From Methanoculleus horonobensis (GTDB lineage Archaea > Halobacteriota > Methanomicrobia > Methanomicrobiales > Methanoculleaceae): 64,000 bases of DNA. Within the stretch, counting starts at the first letter, position 1. Every line of letters starts with the position of its first letter. Positions 56,680 to 64,000 of the stretch are shown here, piece by piece. Below the pieces are notes generated by a model that was given only the letters and a program-made list of their open reading frames with translations, ran no database searches and was not told the DNA's origin. The stretch is taken from the NCBI RefSeq assembly GCF_001602375.1, contig NZ_BCNY01000015.1, positions 744,001 through 808,000 of the forward strand. Reading direction: 5' to 3'. The translations under genes were made by a program, and so were the position numbers.

Positions 56680-57645
56680 ATGGAGAGTGGGACTCGGGAA
56701 AAAGCCCGGAACGTGCTGAAGCGGATCCTTGCCGCGGCCTCCTACGACGTTGAGGAGGTCGGCGACCCGCTGGATCTCTCCGCGATCGGGAACGAGGATG
56801 CCCTGGTGGTGCTCTGCTCGGACGATCCGGAGACGATTGAGAGCTTCGATTCGATGATCTATCGCCTGCGCACCGGTGAAGACGACTGGGTCTGCAGGAA
56901 ATTGCTCTTCACCCTCGATTCGGCGGTGCAGACGGAGGACTGCATCCGGTGGGGGCCGGACGAGTTCGTCCGCTACGCAGGCAGGGCTGCGCTCGCGGAG
57001 GTGCTCGGACAGAACCTGATCCTGGATCTTCCCCGGCCGGTCCGGGCTGCCCGCCGGGGGCAGATCGAGGCCTCTCCTGCCGCGGTGAAGGAAGAGCCGC
57101 TGGATGGGCCGGAGTTGCCCCACCTCCCGGTGCAGGTCTCCGAGCAGCGTGCCTGCGGCATCGCCGGAATACACGGGACGGCGAAGTGCCGGTTCATCCC
57201 GTACTGGAACTACCGCTACGTGAGCACCGGCGAGCGCGAGGTGAAAGATCGACTGGTCTCTTTCGACGCCGAGGGTGCCGGGGCGGTCAACGCCATCAAC
57301 GGCCTGAAGATGGAGATCAACCCCGACGAGATCGAGCGGGGCCCGGTTCCGTTCGGATCAGAGATCGTCTCCACCCGGCTCGTGCGGGAGGACGTGGAGG
57401 AGCAACTGGTGCGGGACGTCATCGACCGTCTCACCCAGAGGGTGCGGTTCCGCTACGAGAAGGGCGATGCCATCTTCTACGAGGAGAAGACCCTCAAACC
57501 CGACCGGAACAACATCACCATCGACATCGAGGCCGTCTATGTGCCGGTCTGGCAGGTGCGGGGCGGGAGCAAGATCGTCGAGGTCAACGGGTTCACCGGC
57601 GAGGTTCTCTCGATGCCGATGGACGAAGGCGTCGAACTGCTGTAG
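56680..57645 (+). CDS. Conserved hypothetical archaeal protein, 321 residues
   Basis: The product is soluble, with no signal or membrane segment. The first ~120 residues are helical and contain ALVVLCSDDPETIESFDSM. The C-terminal part has CRFIPYWNYRYVSTGE and FRYEKGDAIFYEEKTLKPDR, then VYVPVWQVRGGSKIVEVNGF, a beta-rich fold that resembles zinc-ribbon-linked putative membrane-associated domains but is not assigned. Its stop lies 9 bp before the FAD oxidoreductase start, so they probably share a transcript. Function unknown. Confidence 0.65.
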   Translation: MESGTREKARNVLKRILAAASYDVEEVGDPLDLSAIGNEDALVVLCSDDPETIESFDSMIYRLRTGEDDWVCRKLLFTLDSAVQTEDCIRWGPDEFVRYAGRAALAEVLGQNLILDLPRPVRAARRGQIEASPAAVKEEPLDGPELPHLPVQVSEQRACGIAGIHGTAKCRFIPYWNYRYVSTGEREVKDRLVSFDAEGAGAVNAINGLKMEINPDEIERGPVPFGSEIVSTRLVREDVEEQLVRDVIDRLTQRVRFRYEKGDAIFYEEKTLKPDRNNITIDIEAVYVPVWQVRGGSKIVEVNGFTGEVLSMPMDEGVELL

Positions 57646-57654
57646 GTGAAGATC

Positions 57655-58980
57655 ATGATCGTCGTCATCGGCGGCGGGCCCGCGGGGAGGCTCGGGGCGA
57701 TCCACCTCGCGCAGGCGGGAAAGGAGGTCAGGCTTGTCGAGCGGCGCAGTATCGGGGGGCAGTGCCTCCATGAGCGGTGCATGACGATCTGTGCCTTGAA
57801 CGACGTTGCGCGGCTGATCGAGTCTGCCAGAACCCAGAAGGATCTCGGGATCCTCGACTCGGTGCCGACCGTCTCATACCCGGCGATCCGGAAGCGAATA
57901 TGCGAAGTCCAGGATAAACTCTCCTCGGTTCTCGATGCGGAGACCCGGCGGGCGGGAGTCGAGATCGTCTACGGAGCCGTTGGCCTGCTGGAGGGGAGCC
58001 GGGTCTTCATCGACGACGAAGAAGTCCGGGCGGACGCGGTTCTCGCGGCCACCGGTTCGCGGCCGGCAATCCCCGAGATCCCCGGCACCGATCTTACCGG
58101 TGTCTATACCTACCGGACGCTCCCCACCATGCCCGATATCCCCCGCCGCATGGCCGTCATCGGCGGCGGAGTGGTGGCGGCGGAGTTCGCCCATATCTTC
58201 CACGCCTTCGGGGTCGAGGTCGAGATGATCGCCCGGCACGGGCTGCTCCGGGATCTCGACGAGAAGATGCGTTCCGCTGCGCTGCGCGACCTTGCCGGGG
58301 TCGGCATCCGTGAAGAGACCCCGGTTATGAGTATCGAAGGCGGCGGACGAGTCCGCTCGGTTCTCCTCGCCGACGGCGAGGAGGTTGAGGCCGATGCCGT
58401 GCTGCTTGCAACAGGGCTCGTCCCCCATTCGGAGATGCTCCAGGGACTCGATAAGCGCCCGGACGGTGCCGTCATCGTCGACGCGAAGATGCGCACGAGC
58501 GTTCCGGGTGTCTACGCCGCAGGCGACGTCATCGGCCCGCCCTATCTCACCCCCGCGGCCCGGAGGGAGGGTGTGGTGGCGGCCGAGAACATCCTCGGCC
58601 GCGAGACCGTCATGAACTACGAAGGCATTCCCCAGGCGATGAGCCTCCGCTACGATTACGCCTCCGCCGCGATCGCCGCCGGGGACGAAGGCGTCACCCT
58701 CTCGGCCCCCGCGCCCGCGGGCCCCGGTTCGTTCTGGGATGTCGCAGGGGGTTGGGCGGGGCTTGCCCAGGTTCGGGTCGATCCCGCGACCGGCCGGCTG
58801 ATCGGGGCGGCCGCCGCCGTCCCCGGGGCGTCGCTCCTCCTCTCTTATATCGGTTACCTGATGAAACAGGGCATCACCGTCGACGACTTCGACGAGATCG
58901 TCGAGGTTCATCCCTCGACCGACGGCGTCTACGGGCTCGCCCGCTACGCTTCCGGGATGCTCAAGAAGAAAGATGAATGA
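57655..58980 (+). CDS. FAD-dependent disulfide oxidoreductase (dihydrolipoamide dehydrogenase-like)
   Basis: The 441-residue protein has the class I pyridine nucleotide-disulfide reductase layout: FAD motif GGGPAG at 6-11, redox-active C37-x4-C42 in GGQCLHERC, NAD(P) motif AVIGGGVVAAEFAH, and FAD motif GVYAAGDVIG. The C-terminal dimer domain is present, but the His-Glu pair that acts as base in lipoamide dehydrogenase is altered (VHPSTDGVYG in place of HPTxxE). The ATG at 57655 is supported by AGGTGAAGATC upstream; the GTG at 57646 is less likely. With no lipoyl enzymes nearby, its substrate may be another disulfide, persulfide or quinone. Confidence 0.85.
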   Translation: MIVVIGGGPAGRLGAIHLAQAGKEVRLVERRSIGGQCLHERCMTICALNDVARLIESARTQKDLGILDSVPTVSYPAIRKRICEVQDKLSSVLDAETRRAGVEIVYGAVGLLEGSRVFIDDEEVRADAVLAATGSRPAIPEIPGTDLTGVYTYRTLPTMPDIPRRMAVIGGGVVAAEFAHIFHAFGVEVEMIARHGLLRDLDEKMRSAALRDLAGVGIREETPVMSIEGGGRVRSVLLADGEEVEADAVLLATGLVPHSEMLQGLDKRPDGAVIVDAKMRTSVPGVYAAGDVIGPPYLTPAARREGVVAAENILGRETVMNYEGIPQAMSLRYDYASAAIAAGDEGVTLSAPAPAGPGSFWDVAGGWAGLAQVRVDPATGRLIGAAAAVPGASLLLSYIGYLMKQGITVDDFDEIVEVHPSTDGVYGLARYASGMLKKKDE

Positions 58981-58995
58981 TGCATTCCGGCGGCT

Positions 58996-60618
58996 CTAGA
59001 GCTGCCGGAACATCTGCCCGAACTTCGGGATGAAATCTTTTTTGCGGGACATGACGCCCTCGAGCCGAACCGGCTGGTCCCGGAGATCCAGTTTGGCGAT
59101 GCAGGCCTCGTCACCGGCGGCGAAGAGGTCGCTTGCGTTGCAAAAGACGTTCGTAAAGAGGGCGAAGAAGCAGTCGACCCCCATCGTCGTCCGGAGATGG
59201 TCGATCTCCGCGCGGATCTCGCCGGCGTGGGTCTCTGCGAATTCAAACGACGACGTCATCACCTGCGAGACCATGATGCTCTTCCCGAAGAGGTTGTAGC
59301 GCTTCATGTCCCGGGTGAGGAGCTCTTCCTTTGGGAGAGCGTCGAGATCCATGCCCTTCCGGATCAGTTCCGGCCCGTACTCGGCCGGGTCGACCCCGGC
59401 GATCTCCGCGAGGTAGTCGGCCGCCCGGATATCCGCCGGAGTGGTCGTCGAGAGTTTCATCACCATCGTATCCGAGAGGATCCCCGAGAGAAGGAGCCCG
59501 GCGGTCGACGGCGTGGGCTCCACGCAGGCCTCGATGAACTTGTTCGCCACGATCGTCGAGGTCGACCCCACGGGGTCGTTGAGGAACCGCACCGGTTTTA
59601 AGGTCGAGATCGCGCCGAGACGGTGGTGATCGATGATCTCCAGGATATCCGCCTGCTCGATCCCGTCCACGGCCTGGGAGTACTCGTTGTGGTCGAGGAG
59701 GATCACCGACTTCTGAACCTCCTGCATCAGCGTCGTCCGGGATACGAGCCCGATATGCCTTCCCTCTTCCCCGACGACACAGGCCGTCCTGAACTTGGAG
59801 TTCGAGACGACCCCTTTCGCATACTCAAGCGAGTCCTCCATACGGACGGTGGGGACGTCGGTCTCCATGATCATGCTCGCGGGGAGGGAGAGGCTGATCA
59901 TCTTGCCGACGCTGAACGCGTCGAGTGTCGTCGAGAGCACCGAGGCGCCCCTCGCCCGCGCGGCGTCGATCACCCGCTCGCCCACCGGCGCTCCTTCGGC
60001 GATGATGAGCGCGGCGACCCCGGCCGATATCAGGGCGAGCTGGGCCGGCTCGTTGTCCCCGACGATCGCGATATCGTCGGGTGTCATCCGCGAGAGGGTG
60101 ACGTGCAGGGCGTCGATGACGGTGTAGACCCGGCCCTCCCCGAGCGTCTCGCGCGCCGGCACGACCGTCCGGGCGTCCAGGATGCGGGCGAGGGTCTCGA
60201 GCGGCATCGGGATGAGGGAGAGTTGCTCCCGGGGGTTCTTCCGGACATAGGTCCGGGCGAGGCCGTACTCGCTGACGAGGCCGACCAGGCTCTCGTTCAC
60301 GTCCGTGATCGGCATGTTTCGCATGTCGTAGGTGTCCATCAGGGCGGCGACGTCGATCGTCGGGACGTCCTGACGGACGCTCCGGGTGTCGAGCGGTATG
60401 TCCGATACGGTGGGTTCGACGCTCGCTACGTAGACCGGGGCCTCGACGCCGAACGTCTCGAGCGCAGACCTCGCCTCGGGGCTCACCTCCCCGCACCGGG
60501 CGGGGATGTACTTTCCCGGCTCGGCGCGGTTGCGGAGTTCGGCGTAGCCGATGACGCTGCAGATGCTGTCGGTGTCGGGCTGTTTGTGGCCGATGATGAT
60601 GATCTTGTTCTGTCCCAT
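58996..60618 (-). CDS. Family II inorganic pyrophosphatase with CBS and DRTGG domains
   Basis: The 540-residue protein is a CBS-containing Mn/Co-dependent pyrophosphatase. The DHH motifs are GHKQPDTDSICS near the start, ILLDHNEYSQAVDG and EIIDHHRLGAI; a DHHA2 domain closes it with GILSDTMVM and SRKKDFIPKFGQM. Between them lie two CBS motifs (VAALMDTYDMRNMPITD; CVVGEEGRHIGLVSR) around a DRTGG domain. In bacterial relatives CBS/DRTGG bind adenine nucleotides and tune activity. The ATG at 60618 matches the family N-terminus (MGQNKIIIIGHK). Confidence 0.92.
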   Translation of the reverse strand: MGQNKIIIIGHKQPDTDSICSVIGYAELRNRAEPGKYIPARCGEVSPEARSALETFGVEAPVYVASVEPTVSDIPLDTRSVRQDVPTIDVAALMDTYDMRNMPITDVNESLVGLVSEYGLARTYVRKNPREQLSLIPMPLETLARILDARTVVPARETLGEGRVYTVIDALHVTLSRMTPDDIAIVGDNEPAQLALISAGVAALIIAEGAPVGERVIDAARARGASVLSTTLDAFSVGKMISLSLPASMIMETDVPTVRMEDSLEYAKGVVSNSKFRTACVVGEEGRHIGLVSRTTLMQEVQKSVILLDHNEYSQAVDGIEQADILEIIDHHRLGAISTLKPVRFLNDPVGSTSTIVANKFIEACVEPTPSTAGLLLSGILSDTMVMKLSTTTPADIRAADYLAEIAGVDPAEYGPELIRKGMDLDALPKEELLTRDMKRYNLFGKSIMVSQVMTSSFEFAETHAGEIRAEIDHLRTTMGVDCFFALFTNVFCNASDLFAAGDEACIAKLDLRDQPVRLEGVMSRKKDFIPKFGQMFRQL

Positions 60619-60748
60619 AGTTTCCTCGGAACCCCGGCGGGGCAACGGTTGTCTCCAGAGGTATCACCCTCTGCCGTCAAAGGTTTTATCCCGGCCATGG
60701 GGTGGTGCGGGGGTAACGTTGAAGTAGAGGCTCTCTCCATTCTTCCGT

Positions 60749-61882
60749 GTGGAATCCGGTCGTCCCCTCCTCATCCTGTTCGCCCTTGTATGCGTTCTTG
60801 TCTTTCCGGCCGCGGGAGCGCAGGGTGACATGACGGTGACGTCCGTTTCTGTCGAACCGGAAGTCCTGATGCCGGGCGATACGGGGTTTGTGACGGTTGC
60901 CGTGCAGAACACCGGCCGGTTCACCCTCCCGCTCGGCGGCGCCCGCCTCTACGAGGACGGCGTCGTCCCGACAGGCGAGCCCTACCCCTCCGTCGGGAGT
61001 CTCGGGGCCGGCCTCAACCGAACGTTCACCTTCGCCGTCCGGACGGACGCCTCGAACGGGATATATTACCCACGGTTCTCTCTCGATCTCCGGGAGAATG
61101 GAACCCTCAGCCACCCGGTTCCGGTCCGGGTCGACGACACGCCGCTCAATGCATCGGTCTTCGAGAGACCGGATGCCTTCGCTGAGTCCCGGACGGCCGC
61201 CGTCGCCGTCCAGGTCGGAAACCCGCGCTCGAACGCCGCCTCCGGCGTCCAGGTGATCACCCGGGGCGCGAACTTCTCCGTCACGCCGGAGAGCGCGTTC
61301 GTCGGCACCCTGAAACCCGGTGCGTCGGGGACCGTCGCCTTCAACCTGACCCCGGCTGCCGAGACGAACGTCACGTTCCAGGTGGTCTGGCGCAACGGCG
61401 TCAACACCCATACCGCCGATCTCGTGCTGCCGGTCACGTTCGGCGAGGACAAACGGCAGGCGGACCCCGTCATCACCAACGTCGAGGTCGCCGTGGAGGG
61501 AGAGAACTACCGCGCGACGGGCGACGTCATGAACGCGGGGCTCGAGCCTGCCCGATCGGTCATCATCTCCCCGGGCGCGCCCGCGGCGCCGGTCGATCCC
61601 TTCCGGGTCTACGTCGTCGGGACGCTCGATCCCGACGACATCTCGACGTTCGAGGTGACGTTCAGGGCCGGTGCAAACGCGACCGAGATCCCGCTCGTCA
61701 TCGAGTACCGGGACGACGACGGTAACCCCTACTCCGTCGAGCGGCCGATCTCGCTCGAGAACCGCACGGGAGAGGAGGCTGCCGATGCCGGACTACCCGC
61801 TCCGGCCGTTGCCGCCGTGGCGCTGCTCGTCGTCGCTGCCGGCCTGGCGGCCCTCTGGTACGTCCGGAGGCGGCAGCGGTGA
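60749..61882 (+). CDS. Secreted CARDB-like protein coupled to an ABC exporter
   Basis: The 377-residue protein has a signal peptide (LLILFALVCVLVFPAAGAQG), Ig-like domains (TVTSVSVEPEVLMPGDTGFV, VAVQVGNPRSNAASGVQV, STFEVTFRAGANATEIPLVI) and many Asn-X-Ser/Thr sites. A C-terminal helix (AAVALLVVAAGLAALWYV) with RRRQR ends it. It is probably membrane-anchored with an outer face. The GTG start is the only suitable codon. Its stop overlaps the ABC ATPase start (GTGA), showing it is part of that transporter's operon; it may be an outer adaptor in place of the bacterial MacA. Confidence 0.82.
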   Translation: MESGRPLLILFALVCVLVFPAAGAQGDMTVTSVSVEPEVLMPGDTGFVTVAVQNTGRFTLPLGGARLYEDGVVPTGEPYPSVGSLGAGLNRTFTFAVRTDASNGIYYPRFSLDLRENGTLSHPVPVRVDDTPLNASVFERPDAFAESRTAAVAVQVGNPRSNAASGVQVITRGANFSVTPESAFVGTLKPGASGTVAFNLTPAAETNVTFQVVWRNGVNTHTADLVLPVTFGEDKRQADPVITNVEVAVEGENYRATGDVMNAGLEPARSVIISPGAPAAPVDPFRVYVVGTLDPDDISTFEVTFRAGANATEIPLVIEYRDDDGNPYSVERPISLENRTGEEAADAGLPAPAVAAVALLVVAAGLAALWYVRRRQR

Positions 61883-62553
61883 GCGGCGAACCGATCCTCC
61901 GGTTCGAGGAGGTCAGCAAGATCTATCCCCTCCCGGCAGGCGACGTCGTGGCGCTCGACCGCGTCACCCTCACTGTCGATCCGGGGGAGTTCATCGCCGT
62001 GATGGGGCCTTCGGGCTCCGGGAAGTCGACACTCCTGAACCTGATGGGCTGCCTCGACGTCCCGACCACCGGGAAGATCTACCTCTCCGGGCAGGAGATC
62101 TCTCAGATGAGCGACGACGACCTCACCCGGCTCCGGCGCGACCGCATCGGGTTCGTCTTCCAGCAGTTCAACCTGATTCCCCTCCTCTCGGCGGTCGAGA
62201 ACGTCGAGTTTCCCATCGTTCTCACCACCGACCGGGAGGAGAGTCGGCGCCGGGCGATCGAGGTCATGCGGGCGATGCACCTCAACGACGCCCTCTTCAC
62301 CCACAGGCCGGGCGAACTCTCGGGCGGCGAGCAGCAGCGGGTCGCGATCGCCCGGGCGCTCGTGAACGACCCCGATCTCCTCCTCTGCGACGAACCGACC
62401 GGGAACCTGGACACGAAGACAGGGACGGCGATCATGGAGATCCTCGCGGAGGAGAACCGGGAGGGCAAGACGGTCGTCATGGTCACCCACGATCCGGGAG
62501 TCGCCGCGTACGCCCGCCGCACGATCCGGATCGTGGACGGGAGGCTGGCGTAG
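61879..62553 (+). CDS. MacB/LolD-type ABC transporter ATPase
   Basis: The 224-residue protein has all ABC motifs: Walker A GPSGSGKST (43-51), Q-loop VFQQFNLI, signature LSGGEQQR, Walker B LLLCDEPTGN and the H-loop MVTHD. The sequence and size fit the MacB/LolD branch that powers FtsX-like permeases. The GTG start overlaps the upstream gene, and the stop shares a base with the permease start (TAGTG). Confidence 0.94.
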   Translation: MSGEPILRFEEVSKIYPLPAGDVVALDRVTLTVDPGEFIAVMGPSGSGKSTLLNLMGCLDVPTTGKIYLSGQEISQMSDDDLTRLRRDRIGFVFQQFNLIPLLSAVENVEFPIVLTTDREESRRRAIEVMRAMHLNDALFTHRPGELSGGEQQRVAIARALVNDPDLLLCDEPTGNLDTKTGTAIMEILAEENREGKTVVMVTHDPGVAAYARRTIRIVDGRLA

Positions 62554-63752
62554 TGTTCTTCTCGTTCGCGGCGAGGAACCTCAAGCGGCACTGGGCACGC
62601 TCAGGCCTCTCGATCATCGGGATCGTCATCGGGGTCGTCGCCATCGCTTCGATGGGGGTCATGGGCAACAGCATCAACCTCCTCGCCGCGAACATCATCA
62701 CCGACGTCGGGGACACCGTCGTGGTCACGCCGCACACCGCGATCGGCGGAACCTTCGCCGGAGACCCGCGGACGGCCGTGGACGCCGCCATCCCCGCCCG
62801 CGAGGTCGAGGAGATCCGGCGGGCGGCAAACCCGCACCGGACGATCCCGGTGCTCCAGGGAGCCGACGAGGTCGAGTTCGGCCGCGGCGAGAGCGGGTAT
62901 GCCCAGATCATCGGGCTCGCATCGGACGATATCCCCGTCCTGCTCGAACTCGCGGAGGGGCAGCACCTCCGGCAGAACCAGGCGGGCGCGCTCGTCGGGA
63001 TCCACCTGGCCCGGGAGTACGGTATAGCCCCGGGTTCGAGGATCGTGATCGGGGGCGAGGACGTCCGGGTGGCGGGCGTGCTTGCGGAGCGGGGGATGGG
63101 GTTCGATATCAACCCGGACTATGCGATCGTCGTCTCCGAAGGCTGGTACGAGAGCCACTTCGGGGCGAAGGACTCCTATCCGCTGGTCATCGTCCGGGTG
63201 GGTGATGTCGACGAGATCGACGCCGTAAAGGATGCTATCGAGAGCCGGATCAACCGGCGCGAGGAGGTGGTCGACGTAGCCGACTCGCGCGAGATGCTCG
63301 GGCAGTACGAGGAGATCTATGGTCAGATAACGCTGTTTCTCCTCGGTATCGGCGGGATTGCACTCGTCGTCGCCGCCGTCAATATCCTGAATGTTATGTA
63401 CATCTCGGTGACCGAGCGCATCCGTGAGATCGGCGTCATGCGGAGCATCGGGGCGTTGCGCGGGGAGATCCTCCGGATGTTTCTGTATGAAGCGGTGATC
63501 CTCGGGCTCATCGGAAGCGTCGTCGGCGGTCTTCTGAGCACCGCCTTTGGGTACCTCATCAGCGTCGCCGCGATCGAGGTCGCCACGGCCGGGACGACCT
63601 TCGGCGAGAACTTCACGGTCTTCGACCAGAGCGCGATCGGGTTCATCGTCTTCGGGATGGCGTTCGGCATCGCAACCAGTATCGCCGCCGGGTTCTACCC
63701 GGCGTGGATTGCCTCGCACCTCGCCCCGGTCGATGCGATGAGGCAGAGATGA
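62553..63752 (+). CDS. MacB/FtsX-type ABC permease
   Basis: The 399-residue protein has the MacB layout: a first helix (LSIIGIVIGVVAIASMG, ~17-40), a large extracytoplasmic MacB-core domain (~45-270), and three C-terminal helices (~285-310, 335-360, 370-392). IREIGVMRSIGALRGEIL is the conserved cytoplasmic loop that contacts the ATPase. The GTG start at 62553 is coupled to the ATPase gene. MacB-type pumps export peptides or lipids by mechanotransmission; the substrate is unknown. Confidence 0.9.
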   Translation: MFFSFAARNLKRHWARSGLSIIGIVIGVVAIASMGVMGNSINLLAANIITDVGDTVVVTPHTAIGGTFAGDPRTAVDAAIPAREVEEIRRAANPHRTIPVLQGADEVEFGRGESGYAQIIGLASDDIPVLLELAEGQHLRQNQAGALVGIHLAREYGIAPGSRIVIGGEDVRVAGVLAERGMGFDINPDYAIVVSEGWYESHFGAKDSYPLVIVRVGDVDEIDAVKDAIESRINRREEVVDVADSREMLGQYEEIYGQITLFLLGIGGIALVVAAVNILNVMYISVTERIREIGVMRSIGALRGEILRMFLYEAVILGLIGSVVGGLLSTAFGYLISVAAIEVATAGTTFGENFTVFDQSAIGFIVFGMAFGIATSIAAGFYPAWIASHLAPVDAMRQR

Positions 63753-63768
63753 AGAGGAGCGGCCGGGC

Positions 63769-64000
63769 ATGATCTTCATCGAGCTCGCGGTCAGGAATCT
63801 CAGGCGGCACAAAGTCCGTTCGGTTCTCGCAACGGTCGGCATCATCATCGGTGTCGTCGCCATCGCCTCCCTCGGCATCATGGGCAGCAGTCTCTCGACG
63901 CTTGTCGGGGGCATGGTCTCGGACGTGAGCGACACCGTTCTCGTCACCCCCCACCTCGCGGCATCGAGCGGCGACCCGTTCGATCCCCGAAACACCCTTG
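63769..64000 (+). CDS. Second MacB/FtsX-type permease (runs off the window)
   Basis: Only the first ~77 residues are present. They start MIFIELAVRNLRRHKVRSVL and contain the first helix TVGIIIGVVAIASLGIMG, closely similar to the preceding permease. A second permease beside the first suggests a heterodimeric transporter or a recent duplication. The gene begins 16 bp after the previous stop. Confidence 0.88.
   Translation, partial: MIFIELAVRNLRRHKVRSVLATVGIIIGVVAIASLGIMGSSLSTLVGGMVSDVSDTVLVTPHLAASSGDPFDPRNTL

Overview
This window comes from a high-GC euryarchaeon, most likely a hydrogenotrophic methanogen of the Methanomicrobiales (Methanoculleus-like). That assignment is inferred from gene content. 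Archaeal information genes are present: aIF5B, S6e, S8e, SRP19, Gar1, TFB, Rio2 and DUF460. So are a HypB nickel GTPase, an F420-type LLM oxidoreductase, TrmB regulators, an NrpR-type domain, a cupin phosphoglucose isomerase and COG1361/CARDB-like surface proteins. No rRNA and no CRISPR array was seen. Two tRNAs are present, His(GTG) and Ala(CGC).

Layout. 0.3-3 kb holds a small membrane protein, a RibD/DHFR-fold reductase, an HD dGTPase-like enzyme and a lipoprotein. 3.1-12.6 kb is a minus-strand defence island with visibly lower GC. In transcription order it encodes a C5-cytosine methyltransferase, a GHKL (MutL/MORC-like) ATPase, a Z1 helicase, a DUF4420 PD-(D/E)XK nuclease, an AIPR protein and a Mig/MutY-like mismatch glycosylase. 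It resembles the known Mza-type systems, with the glycosylase as an added repair partner. A truncated DUF3427 remnant lies at its edge. 13-29.8 kb is a mosaic: a lipase-like gene without a normal start, cysK followed by a cysE-MIP18 fusion, an epoxyqueuosine-reductase-like protein, an MscS-related protein, an RND exporter coupled to a small CODH-like protein, a TrmB regulator, a MntA/HepT pair with a nonsense mutation, a serpin, a GH15 enzyme and an Nramp relative without metal ligands. 30-31.4 kb carries HicAB and small ORFs.

31.5-41.5 kb is the information-processing core: tRNA-His, aIF5B, S6e, TrmO, S8e, HypB, SRP19, PHP phosphatase, Gar1, TFB and tRNA-Ala. The 3' part of tRNA-Ala is repeated in a 131-bp tandem array. 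41.9-47.5 kb encodes secreted or membrane proteins (CotH, a beta-propeller, an acyltransferase, a YhfC protease). 47.5-52.3 kb is the coupled run rio2-DUF460-thiL on the minus strand plus a divergent tRNA thiolation gene. 52.3-64 kb has a repeat-rich spacer, PGI plus a surface protein facing a second TrmB regulator, an NrpR-domain protein, an FAD oxidoreductase, a CBS-type family II pyrophosphatase, and a secreted protein coupled to a MacB-like ABC exporter that runs off the window.

The most unusual signal is a dispersed palindromic repeat family, with core GAGCACC-n3/5-GGTGCGA preceded by a second palindrome that often starts CGAC. At least ten copies lie at 18.8, 31.7, 34.5 and 52.1-52.7 kb. 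Three tandem units sit in frame inside the C-terminal zinc finger of the tRNA thiolation gene. They widen the spacing between its CxxC pairs to 52 residues. This resembles the protein-coding palindromic elements known from Rickettsia, and I know of no equivalent described in methanogens.
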